Shown here: piece after piece, positions 26,612 to 34,383 of the stretch
Layout: the number at the start of each line of letters is the position of its first letter
How positions within the stretch are numbered: the stretch's first letter is position 1
Source of the DNA: Nocardia rhamnosiphila NBRC 108938
GTDB lineage: Bacteria > Actinomycetota > Actinomycetes > Mycobacteriales > Mycobacteriaceae
Assembly: GCF_000720425.1 (NCBI RefSeq)
Contig: NZ_JOAJ01000005.1
Span: forward strand, 310,001-374,000
DNA: 64,000 nucleotides
Reading direction: 5' to 3'
The notes under the pieces: generated by a model
Databases searched by the model: none
What the model was told of the DNA's origin: nothing
The model's input: the letters and a program-made list of their open reading frames with translations, nothing else
Program-made: the position numbers and the translations under genes

Positions 26612-28465
26612 ATGACGGTGGAGGCCGCGCCGCTGACGGCGGCGGACACGGGGAATCGGCCCCCGCGGGCACAGCAGAAGGCGCAGAAACAACGGGAGGC
26701 GCAGGCGCGCAAGGAGATCCTGGCGCCGGTCAACGGGGCACTCACGGTGGCGAGTCTGATCGTCGCGGTGGCCTCGGTCGCCAATGTCGTGCCGTTCGTG
26801 CTGATAGTGGAAGCCTGCCGGGAATTACTGGCGGCCCGGGTCGACACCGATCGGGTCTGGACGCTGCTGTGGTCGGCGGTGCTCGTGCTGGTCGTCCGCG
26901 GTCTGCTGCAGGCGGTCGCGCTGAGCTGGTCCCATCACGTGGACGGTGGTTTCCAGCTCGCGGTACGGCGCTCGCTCGCCGACAAGCTCACCCGGGTACC
27001 GCTGGGCTGGTTCGGCGACCGCACCTCGGGGGACGTCAAGAAGTATCTGCAGGACGATGTCGAGGCGCTGCACTACCTGGTGGCCCACGCCCGGCTGGAT
27101 TTCGTCGGCGGCGTGGTGGTCCCGGTGGTGACCCTGATCTACCTGTTCACGGTGGACTGGCGGCTCACCCTGGTGCTGCTGATCCCGCTGCTCGCCTATG
27201 GGATCTCGCTGAGCCGGATGATGGATCGGACCAGCCGGGACCGGCTCGCGGTGTACAGCCGCTGGGAGCGCCGGGTGCAGGCGGCCACCATCGAGTTCGT
27301 GGACGGTATCCAGGTGGTGCGGGCCTTCGGCCAGGCCGGTAAGGCCCATCACGAGTTCCAGGCCGCGGTCGACGGGCAGACCGCGGCGTTCACCCGGTGG
27401 AAGACGCCGATGATTCGATTGCAGGCCGTTTCCGACATCACGGTGGCTCCCGTCTTCGTGATGCTGGTGATCGTGGTCGCCGGGCTGGCGGCGGTCGGAC
27501 TGGACCGGGCGCAGCCGCTGGACCTGCTGCCTTTCCTGCTCGTCGGGCTCGGGCTGGGGAGTTCGCTGCTGGGACTGGGTTACGGCGGAGAGGCGCTGCG
27601 GGCGGCCGGCGCGGCCGCGGTGCGGTTGTACGACCTGCAGCAGACCCCTGAACTGCAGAAGGGGGCGCCGGAGCCGGCGGGGGAGACCGGCGCCGCCGAA
27701 CCCGGACTCGTCCGGTTCGAGGGTGTGTCCTTCGGCTACCGCGACGATCACCGGGTGCTGCGTGATATCGACCTGGAGCTGCGTCCCGGCACGCTCACCG
27801 CGCTGGTGGGGCCCAGCGGTTCGGGGAAGTCGACCCTGGCGAAATTGCTGCCCCGGTTCTACGACGTCGACGCCGGCCGGATCACCATCGGCGGGCGCGA
27901 TATCCGCGATTTCGATAGCGACGAGCTGTACCGCACGATCGGATTCGTGTTCCAGGATGTCCGGCTCATCCGCGGCTCCGTCCGGGAGAATCTGCTGCTG
28001 GCCCGGCCCGACGCGGACGACGCCACACTGGAGCAGGCCGCCCGCGCGGCCCAGATCCACGACCGCATCACGGCGCTGCCCCGCGGCTACGACTCCGAGA
28101 TCGGTGTGGACGCCAGTCTTTCCGGCGGTGAGGCGCAACGTCTCTCGATCGCACGGGCGCTGCTGGCCGACACTCCGGTGCTCGTCCTGGACGAGGCCAC
28201 GGCCTTCGCCGATCCGGAATCGGAGGCGGCGGTCCAGGACGCGCTGGCCCGGCTGGTGGCCGGGCGCACCGTTCTGGTGATCGCGCACCGCTTGCACACC
28301 ATCACCGGCGTCGACCGGATCCTCGTGCTGGACAACGGTGTTCTGGTGGAGCAGGGCGAGCACGCGCGGTTGCGGTCCGCGGGCGGCACCTATCAGCGGT
28401 TGTGGGAGATCAACGAGGCCGCGGTGGGCGCGGTCGCGACGGCGGAGAGCGTGGAGATCCGATGA
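26612..28465 (+). CDS. irtA: IrtA-like ABC transporter half (no reductase domain)
   Basis: A 617-residue fused permease-ATPase: six membrane helices in residues about 45-320, then an ABC domain with GPSGSGKST, LSGGEAQR, VLVLDEAT and IAHR. The family (IrtAB, YbtPQ) imports ferric siderophores although built like exporters. The N-terminal reductase domain of mycobacterial IrtA is absent; that activity is the divergent gene at 25755. ATG 26612 follows GGAGGG by 7 bases. Its stop overlaps the partner gene start (ATGA). The iron box upstream implies induction by iron starvation. The symbol is by analogy. Confidence 0.82.
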   Translation: MTVEAAPLTAADTGNRPPRAQQKAQKQREAQARKEILAPVNGALTVASLIVAVASVANVVPFVLIVEACRELLAARVDTDRVWTLLWSAVLVLVVRGLLQAVALSWSHHVDGGFQLAVRRSLADKLTRVPLGWFGDRTSGDVKKYLQDDVEALHYLVAHARLDFVGGVVVPVVTLIYLFTVDWRLTLVLLIPLLAYGISLSRMMDRTSRDRLAVYSRWERRVQAATIEFVDGIQVVRAFGQAGKAHHEFQAAVDGQTAAFTRWKTPMIRLQAVSDITVAPVFVMLVIVVAGLAAVGLDRAQPLDLLPFLLVGLGLGSSLLGLGYGGEALRAAGAAAVRLYDLQQTPELQKGAPEPAGETGAAEPGLVRFEGVSFGYRDDHRVLRDIDLELRPGTLTALVGPSGSGKSTLAKLLPRFYDVDAGRITIGGRDIRDFDSDELYRTIGFVFQDVRLIRGSVRENLLLARPDADDATLEQAARAAQIHDRITALPRGYDSEIGVDASLSGGEAQRLSIARALLADTPVLVLDEATAFADPESEAAVQDALARLVAGRTVLVIAHRLHTITGVDRILVLDNGVLVEQGEHARLRSAGGTYQRLWEINEAAVGAVATAESVEIR

Positions 28466-30198
28466 TCAAGAAGTTGCTCGCGCTGGTCCCCGCGGAGTTC
28501 TCCCCGCTCACCCCGAAACTCTTCGCGGCGATCCTCGCCCAGGCACTGTGCCAGGCACTGGCCTATCTGCTGCTGGTGCCCGTGCTCGAAGCGCTGTTCG
28601 GCGATGATCTGCCGCGCGCCTGGTTCTGGGCGCTGCTGATGCTGGTCGCGGTCGGCGCGGTGGCCGTATTCGGCTATCTGCAAACCATTTTCGGGTTGCG
28701 GATCGCGGTGGGGATGCAGCGCGGGCTGCAGACCCGGATCGGTGATCATCTCAACGCGCTCCCGCTGGGATGGTTCGAAACCCACGGCGCCGGGTCGCTG
28801 TCGCGGCTGACGGTCGAGAACGTGCGCGAGATCCAGCAGGCCCTCGCCTATCTGATGGCCAAAGTGCTGAACAGCGTCGTGGTGCCGCTGGGGGTCGCGG
28901 TGGGGATGCTGTTCGTGGACTGGCGGATTTCGCTGGCCATGCTGTTGTCGGCTCCGGTCCTGCTGGTGGTGAACAACCTCGCGGCGCGGTCGTACGCGGC
29001 CGCGGATGCCCGTGCGCACACCGCCGCGGCCGAGGCCGATGCCCGGGTGGTGGAGTTCGCGCAGGCCCAGCCGGTGCTGCGCTCGCTGGGCGCGGTCGGC
29101 GCGGGTAACCGCGCACTCGATTCCGCGCTGGCCGCCCAGAAATCGGCCTCGACGCGGGTGCTGTTCGCTTCGGTCCCCGGGCTGATGGTCTTCTCGCTGT
29201 GCGTGCAGGCGGTGTTCCTGGTGCTCGCGTACCTCGTGGTGAACCGGGTGACCGGCGGGTCCCTCTCGGTGCCGGCGGCGATCGCGCTCATCGCGGTGAG
29301 CGCGCGGTTCATCGAACCGCTCAACCTGGCCGCCCAGCTGGGCAATGGACTGCGGGGGGCGGCGGCCGCGGTCGACCGGCTCACCGAACTATTGAACGAG
29401 CCGACCCTGCCGGAAGCGACGGAGCCGGTCACGCCCGGTGCGCCGGGCGTGGAGTTCGACGAGGTCGGCTTCTCCTACCGCCCCGGTGAACCGGTGCTGT
29501 CCGGATTGACGTTCGGCGTCGCGCCCGGCACCACCACGGCGGTGGTCGGCCCGAGCGGGGCGGGAAAGACCACGCTGCTGCGCTTGGCCGCGCGCTTCTA
29601 CGACGCGGATTCCGGCCGGGTCCGTGTGGGCGGGCACGATGTGCGTGACCAGCCGTCGGAGACTTTGCTGAATCAGTTGTCGCTGGTGTTCCAGAACGTC
29701 TACCTGTTCGACCGGTCGGTGGCCGAGAACATCCGGATCGGCCGGCTCGACGCCACCGACGAGGAGGTACGGCGGGCCGCCGAGGCGGCGCGGGTGGACG
29801 AGATCGTCCGGCGACTACCCGACGGCTACGACTCCTCGGTCGGAGAGGGCGGCGCCCGGCTGTCCGGTGGTGAGCGGCAACGGGTTTCTATCGCGCGGGC
29901 CCTCCTGAAGGACGCGCCGATCGTCCTGCTGGACGAGGCGACCAGCGCGCTGGACCCGCACAGCGAGGCCTCGGTGGTGCGCGGGATCCACGAGCTCACG
30001 AGAGGTAAGACGGTGATCGTGGTCGCGCACCGGCTGGCCACGATCGCGCACGCCGATCAGATCCTCTTCCTGGACGGTGGCCGGATCGTCGAACGCGGTA
30101 CCCATGCCGAACTGCTGGAACTCGGCGGCCGCTACGCCGACTTCTGGAACGAACGATCCAGGGCCGGGGGCTGGCGGCTGGAACAGACTGTCGGATAA
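28462..30198 (+). CDS. irtB: IrtB-like ABC transporter half
   Basis: A 578-residue permease-ATPase with six membrane helices (residues about 20-300) and a full ABC domain: GPSGAGKTT, LSGGERQR, IVLLDEAT and VAHRLATI. It should pair with the product of the overlapping upstream gene as a heterodimer for siderophore uptake at the inner membrane. ATG 28462 overlaps the previous stop, so translation is coupled. Import rather than export is inferred from context. Confidence 0.85.
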   Translation: MIKKLLALVPAEFSPLTPKLFAAILAQALCQALAYLLLVPVLEALFGDDLPRAWFWALLMLVAVGAVAVFGYLQTIFGLRIAVGMQRGLQTRIGDHLNALPLGWFETHGAGSLSRLTVENVREIQQALAYLMAKVLNSVVVPLGVAVGMLFVDWRISLAMLLSAPVLLVVNNLAARSYAAADARAHTAAAEADARVVEFAQAQPVLRSLGAVGAGNRALDSALAAQKSASTRVLFASVPGLMVFSLCVQAVFLVLAYLVVNRVTGGSLSVPAAIALIAVSARFIEPLNLAAQLGNGLRGAAAAVDRLTELLNEPTLPEATEPVTPGAPGVEFDEVGFSYRPGEPVLSGLTFGVAPGTTTAVVGPSGAGKTTLLRLAARFYDADSGRVRVGGHDVRDQPSETLLNQLSLVFQNVYLFDRSVAENIRIGRLDATDEEVRRAAEAARVDEIVRRLPDGYDSSVGEGGARLSGGERQRVSIARALLKDAPIVLLDEATSALDPHSEASVVRGIHELTRGKTVIVVAHRLATIAHADQILFLDGGRIVERGTHAELLELGGRYADFWNERSRAGGWRLEQTVG

Positions 30199-30263
30199 GC
30201 GGTTCGGGTGCCGGGGCGCGGCGGCCGGGCCGTAGGCGTGTCCCCGGTAACCGGCCCGGAACA

Positions 30264-30282
30264 GTGTGTTAGCTTAGCCTAA
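30264..30282 (+). promoter_or_regulatory. Iron box, distal copy before the 30463 gene
   Basis: GTGTGTTAGCTTAGCCTAA matches about 13 of 19 consensus positions. It is the first of two boxes in the gap between irtB and the degenerate adenylation gene. Confidence 0.6.
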
Positions 30283-30339
30283 GCAATTCTTATCCCTATT
30301 ATGCGAATGCGCGGTCTGGAGAATCGCGCTCTCGCACTG

Positions 30340-30358
30340 TAAGGTAACCCTAAGCTAA
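30340..30358 (+). promoter_or_regulatory. Iron box, proximal copy before the 30463 gene
   Basis: TAAGGTAACCCTAAGCTAA matches about 14 of 19 consensus positions, 76 bp downstream of the distal copy and about 105 bp before the start codon. Confidence 0.62.
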
Positions 30359-30462
30359 TGCGTGACAGTGGTTCGGCCGAGGCCGTACCGAGCAGTACAG
30401 GAGGCCAGGTGACCGGACCGTTCGTGGTCGCCGCCTTCGCTGCCCGTAGCAGGAGGTGACTG

Positions 30463-31515
30463 ATGACCGTCGTCGACGATATCAGGAGTGTCGAACCGCT
30501 GGCAGTGGCCGGCCCGACGGGCGTCGAGCGCGAGCGAATTCTCGGGGAGTGGGCCACCGGCGTCGAGCCCTATGACGTCTCCGCGCTGGTCACCGTGATC
30601 CGGCACGGCCATATGGTCCCCTCGGGCCGATCGGCGGCGCGCTGCGCGGACGAGCAGCTCACCTACGGCGATCTCTTCGACGGTCTCGACCGGTTCCGCG
30701 GCGTGCACCGCTCCTCCGCGGCGCCCACCGCCAGCGGTGTCGCGGCGCTGCTGGCCGAATTCATCACCGCCTCCCGGGTCGGCGTCGGCCGCTTCGGCCG
30801 GGCCGGCCTGCTGCTGGGGGCCGACGCCCTCGCGGTGGCCGTCGCCGATCGCCGCTGCGTGGCCGCCGACCGCCGGCTGCGCCGGTTCGATCCGGCGGCC
30901 CGGCCCGCGGACGTGCGACTGCTGGCGCTGCCCTGGGGCGATCCGCAGAACGCGGTGGACCTGCTGGCGGCGTGGTCGGCCGGGGCGTCGGTGGTGGTGC
31001 CGACCGAGACCCAGCGCCGGGACCCGGCGCTGCTGGCCGGGCTGATCGAAACCCACGGGGTCACCCAGGTCGTCGCGGACGCCGAACTGCCGGTGCTGCT
31101 GATGGCCGAGGGCGTCGACCGGTTGCCGACCGTGGCCCGCTGGGATCTCGTCGGCACCTACGGTGGCTCGGCACCGGCCGAAGCGGTGCGCTGCCTGTCG
31201 CCGGAGGCCGTGGCCACCGTCGCGTTCCATTCGGTCGCCTACCTCGGGGCGGTCTCCCGGGGGCCGCTCGCGCCCACCGGCTGGACCCGGCCGGTGCCGG
31301 GGGCGAAGGTGCTGCCCCTCGACGAGGGTCGGTTGGTGCCGCCCGGCGTGGTGGGCGATATCCATGTGGGCGGTCGCGCGCTCGCCGCCGAACTGGCCGC
31401 CGGCCACGACCGGGAATCCTTCGTGGCCGATCCCTTCGAGCCCGGGGCCCGGCTGTTCCGGACATCGCACCGCGGGTGGTGGACCCCGGAAGGCCGGTTG
31501 ATCATCGAGTCGTGA
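30463..31515 (+). CDS. Stand-alone degenerate adenylation-domain protein
   Basis: The 350-residue protein follows the layout of an NRPS adenylation domain (LTYGDLFDGL near 62; GDIHVGGRALAAELAAG and FVADPFEPGARLFRTSHRG near 290-335). It lacks the glycine/Lys ATP loop, has no YGPTE, and its A7 Asp region reads RTSHRG. It ends before the hinge and the C-terminal subdomain, so it cannot adenylate in the known way. The gene is nonetheless well kept: AGGAGGTGA precedes ATG 30463, two iron boxes lie upstream and the frame is intact. I infer a structural or regulatory partner of the neighbouring NRPSs, or a late decay product. It cannot replace a salicyl-AMP ligase. Confidence 0.72.
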   Translation: MTVVDDIRSVEPLAVAGPTGVERERILGEWATGVEPYDVSALVTVIRHGHMVPSGRSAARCADEQLTYGDLFDGLDRFRGVHRSSAAPTASGVAALLAEFITASRVGVGRFGRAGLLLGADALAVAVADRRCVAADRRLRRFDPAARPADVRLLALPWGDPQNAVDLLAAWSAGASVVVPTETQRRDPALLAGLIETHGVTQVVADAELPVLLMAEGVDRLPTVARWDLVGTYGGSAPAEAVRCLSPEAVATVAFHSVAYLGAVSRGPLAPTGWTRPVPGAKVLPLDEGRLVPPGVVGDIHVGGRALAAELAAGHDRESFVADPFEPGARLFRTSHRGWWTPEGRLIIES

Positions 31516-31911
31516 CCCGGTCCGGCCGGTGCCGGATCGGACGGGTAGTCACGGTGAGCGAAGCGCCGGGCCGGGGTGCGGCCGAAGATGTTCCGCCGGG
31601 CCGGTTCGCGGCCGAGTTCTCTTGCCGAGGCGGTTTGCGGCAGGGGTTTTTGCCGAGCCGGTCGGTTCCGGTCCTCGGCCTACGGGTCTGACCGTTGTTA
31701 TTGCTTGCCGGTTCGTGGCGCAGTCGTGTCGATATCCACCGCCGCCGCGCCCTCCGCGCGAAATGCTCCGACCCCGTTCCGGCCCGGCCGCAGTGGTCTG
31801 ATTCGGCGGAAACCGGTACCGGTAGTAGGGGTGCCGAGTGGAGAGCAGCGCCCGGACCTGTGGTTTCACGAATTCCCTGACTTAGGCGGCCGTTTCGCGA
31901 GCGTATCCATG
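31516..31911. other. Gene-free stretch before the lysine hydroxylase
   Basis: About 395 bp with no frame I can support. Short frames present have no ribosome-binding site or domain. A few imperfect GCCGGGCCGGTTCG-like repeats occur near 31590-31670. The iron box at 31912 is the only clear signal at its right edge. Confidence 0.5.
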
Positions 31912-31930
31912 TAAGGTAAGCCTATGCGAA
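31912..31930 (+). promoter_or_regulatory. Iron box upstream of the lysine N6-hydroxylase
   Basis: TAAGGTAAGCCTATGCGAA matches about 13 of 19 consensus positions, strong in the left half and weaker at the right. It lies about 92 bp before GTG 32022. Confidence 0.6.
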
Positions 31931-32021
31931 GTCGGGTGGATCGGATCGCGCCTGTGTGCGATCGCCACCACGCCGTATGAGGCGCGACGCCATGGGGTTG
32001 TCGGGAAAGTTGGGAGAACCA

Positions 32022-33320
32022 GTGGACAGACTTCTGGTCGTCGGTGCGGGTCCGAAAGCCATGGCGGTAGCTGCCAAAGCGTATGTGTTGCGGGAGCTGG
32101 GATTGCCCGCGCCGCGGGTCACCGTCGTGGAACCGCATGCGGTGGGCGGGAACTGGCTGGCCGCGGGTGGCTGGACCGACGGCAGGCATCGGTTGGGGAC
32201 GAGCCCGGAGAAGGATATCGGTTTCCCCTACCACTCGACCTGGGCGCGTGGTCACAACCACGCGGTCAACGAGGCCATGATGGCGTTCGGATGGACGGCT
32301 TTCCTGGTCGAGCGCGGCACCTACGCCGAATGGGTCGACCGCGGCCGGCCGAGCCCGGAACACAATCTGTGGGCGAAATACCTGCAGTGGGTGGCGCGCC
32401 GATCCGGCGTCGATATCCTGCGCGGCCGGGTGCGGACCATTCGCGCCGACGGGGCGGGTTGGCGGGTCACGGTGGCCGATGCCGAGGGCGCCGCGGTGGA
32501 AACCGCCGCCGACCGGCTGATGATCACCGGACCGGGCGACAGCCGGCGTGCCCTCGCGCAGCACCCGAAAGTGCTGAGTATCGCCGATTTCTGGGATCTC
32601 GCCGGGCGGCGGCAGCTGCCGGTGTCCTCGCGGGCCGCGGTGATCGGCGGCGGCGAGACCGCCGGATCGGCCATGGACGAACTGGTCCGCCACGATGTGC
32701 TGACCGTCTCGGTGATCTCGCCCGGGGCGACCATCTACACACGTGGCGAGAGCTATTTCGAGAACTCCCTGTTCAGCGATCCCGCGAAATGGCGGGCCCT
32801 GAGTATCGCCGAACGCCGGGATGTGGTGCGGCGCACCGACCGCGGGGTGTTCTCGGTGCGGGTGCAGGAGTCGCTGCTCGCGGACAACCGGGTGCACCAC
32901 CTGCAGGGCCGGGTGGTGCGGGTGGCCGATCAGGGCGACGGCGTCGCGCTGACTCTGCGCAACGAGTCCCGTCCCGACCAACTGCACGCCTTCGACCTGG
33001 TCGTGGACGCGACGGGTGGGCAGCCGCTGTGGTTCCTGGACCTTTTCGACGAGGAAGCCGCCGATCTGCTCGAACTGGCCGTCGGGGGGCCGCTCACGCA
33101 GGCCAGGATCGAGGCGGTGATCGATCACGATCTGTCGGTGGACGGATTGCCCGCGAAGTTGTACCTGCCGAATATGGCCGGTCTGGCGCAGGGGCCGGGC
33201 TTTCCGAATCTCAGCTGCCTGGGCGAGCTTTCGGACCGGATTCTGGCGAACTCACCCGCGACGGTGTCCGCGTCCGGGGTGTCGGGCGTGCGGCCCGGTA
33301 CCCACCCGGCGGGTATCTGA
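32022..33320 (+). CDS. nbtG: Lysine N6-hydroxylase (MbtG/NbtG)
   Basis: A 432-residue FAD- and NADPH-dependent monooxygenase that hydroxylates the side-chain amine of lysine, the first step to a hydroxamate iron ligand. FAD site GAGPKA (about 8-13), NADPH site GGGETAGSA (about 209), plus MbtG-specific stretches such as GGWTDGRHRLGTSPEKD, ENSLFSDP, TDRGVFSV and QGPGFPNLSCLGELSDR. Similarity to mycobacterial MbtG is extensive by eye. GTG 32022, four bases after GGGAGA, gives the MbtG-like N-terminus; ATG 31992 would add ten residues. It is followed by an iron box and the formyltransferase gene. Confidence 0.92.
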   Translation: MDRLLVVGAGPKAMAVAAKAYVLRELGLPAPRVTVVEPHAVGGNWLAAGGWTDGRHRLGTSPEKDIGFPYHSTWARGHNHAVNEAMMAFGWTAFLVERGTYAEWVDRGRPSPEHNLWAKYLQWVARRSGVDILRGRVRTIRADGAGWRVTVADAEGAAVETAADRLMITGPGDSRRALAQHPKVLSIADFWDLAGRRQLPVSSRAAVIGGGETAGSAMDELVRHDVLTVSVISPGATIYTRGESYFENSLFSDPAKWRALSIAERRDVVRRTDRGVFSVRVQESLLADNRVHHLQGRVVRVADQGDGVALTLRNESRPDQLHAFDLVVDATGGQPLWFLDLFDEEAADLLELAVGGPLTQARIEAVIDHDLSVDGLPAKLYLPNMAGLAQGPGFPNLSCLGELSDRILANSPATVSASGVSGVRPGTHPAGI

Positions 33321-33322
33321 AA

Positions 33323-33341
33323 CTAGGCTAGGCTAGCCTTA
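33323..33341 (+). promoter_or_regulatory. Iron box upstream of the formyltransferase-NRPS unit
   Basis: CTAGGCTAGGCTAGCCTTA matches 15 of 19 consensus positions. It starts 3 bp after the nbtG stop and 34 bp before ATG 33375, so the formyltransferase has its own iron-controlled promoter. Confidence 0.72.
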
Positions 33342-33374
33342 CTTTTATCGGCTATATGAGGATGAGGTTGGTTC

Positions 33375-34316
33375 ATGCGTATCGTCTCGTTCGGGTTCCA
33401 GACCTGGGGGCGAAAGACTCTGCAGGCGCTGATCGACTCGGAGCACGAGGTCGTGCTCGCGGTCACCCACCCCGCCAGTGAAGACTCCTACAAGGGGATC
33501 TGGTCGGATTCGGTGGAAGAGCTCGCCCGCGAACACGGTATCCCCGTCCAGCTGACCGAACGGGCCGATGCCGAGACCATCGACCTGGTCAAACGCGCCG
33601 AACCGGACGTCATCGTGGTGAACAGCTGGTACACCTGGATGCCGCCGGAGCTGTACACCATGCCCACCCACGGCACCCTCAATCTGCACGATTCGCTGCT
33701 GCCGAAATTCACCGGTTTCTCCCCGGTGCTGTGGGCGCTGATCAGCGGCGCCTCCGAATTCGGTCTGACGGTGCACCGGATGGACGAGCAACTCGACACC
33801 GGCGATATCCTCGTCCAGCATTCGCTGCCCATCGGACCGCGCGCCACGGGTACCGAATTGGTGCTGGCCGGTATGGAACTCATTCCCGGCGCGGTGCACG
33901 AGGCGCTGGAAGCGCTCGCCTCCGGCACCGCGCAGTGGCGGCCGCAGGACAAAGCCGCGCGCACCTACTTCCACAAGCGGTCCGACCGCGACAGTCGTCT
34001 CGATTGGGCCTGGTCCGCGGTGGACCTCGAGCGATTCGTGCGGGCCCTGTCGGCGCCGTACCCGCGGGCGTTCAGCCACTACCGGGGCGAGCGGATCGAG
34101 GTACTGGCGGCCGAGGTGTCCGCCGCCCGCTACGGCGGCACCCCGGGCCGGGTCATCGTGCAGGAGAACGGCGGCGTCGTGGTGTGTGGACCCGAAGCCC
34201 ATCGCGGTGACAACCACGGCCTGCTGATCACCCGGGTCAGTACCGCCGACGGAACCGAACACAGTGGCGCCGAATTCTTCCGGCGCGGTGGGTATCTGAC
34301 CGACACGCCGGAATGA
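33375..34316 (+). CDS. Formyltransferase (10-formyl-tetrahydrofolate type)
   Basis: A 313-residue protein of the methionyl-tRNA formyltransferase fold. Catalytic Asn103 and His105 lie in NLHDSLLPKFTGF and Asp141 in LDTGDI, so the active site is complete. The tRNA-binding C-terminal domain is replaced by a short end domain, as in siderophore formyltransferases such as CchA of coelichelin. Its place between a lysine N-hydroxylase and an NRPS suggests it formylates N6-hydroxylysine to a formyl-hydroxamate. ATG 33375 follows GAGG. Whether it acts on free or carrier-bound substrate is unknown. Confidence 0.86.
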   Translation: MRIVSFGFQTWGRKTLQALIDSEHEVVLAVTHPASEDSYKGIWSDSVEELAREHGIPVQLTERADAETIDLVKRAEPDVIVVNSWYTWMPPELYTMPTHGTLNLHDSLLPKFTGFSPVLWALISGASEFGLTVHRMDEQLDTGDILVQHSLPIGPRATGTELVLAGMELIPGAVHEALEALASGTAQWRPQDKAARTYFHKRSDRDSRLDWAWSAVDLERFVRALSAPYPRAFSHYRGERIEVLAAEVSAARYGGTPGRVIVQENGGVVVCGPEAHRGDNHGLLITRVSTADGTEHSGAEFFRRGGYLTDTPE

Positions 34317-34383
34317 CCCGGTCCAGCCGGTGCGCCCGCGCCGGCCGCACGGAAACGAACCAGTTCACGGGCCGAAGGGAATC

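Noticed and set aside
30463..31515. Salicyl-AMP ligase (MbtA/NbtT) as the identity of this gene
   Set aside because: The protein is too short and lacks the ATP loop, the YGPTE-type motif and the catalytic C-terminal subdomain.
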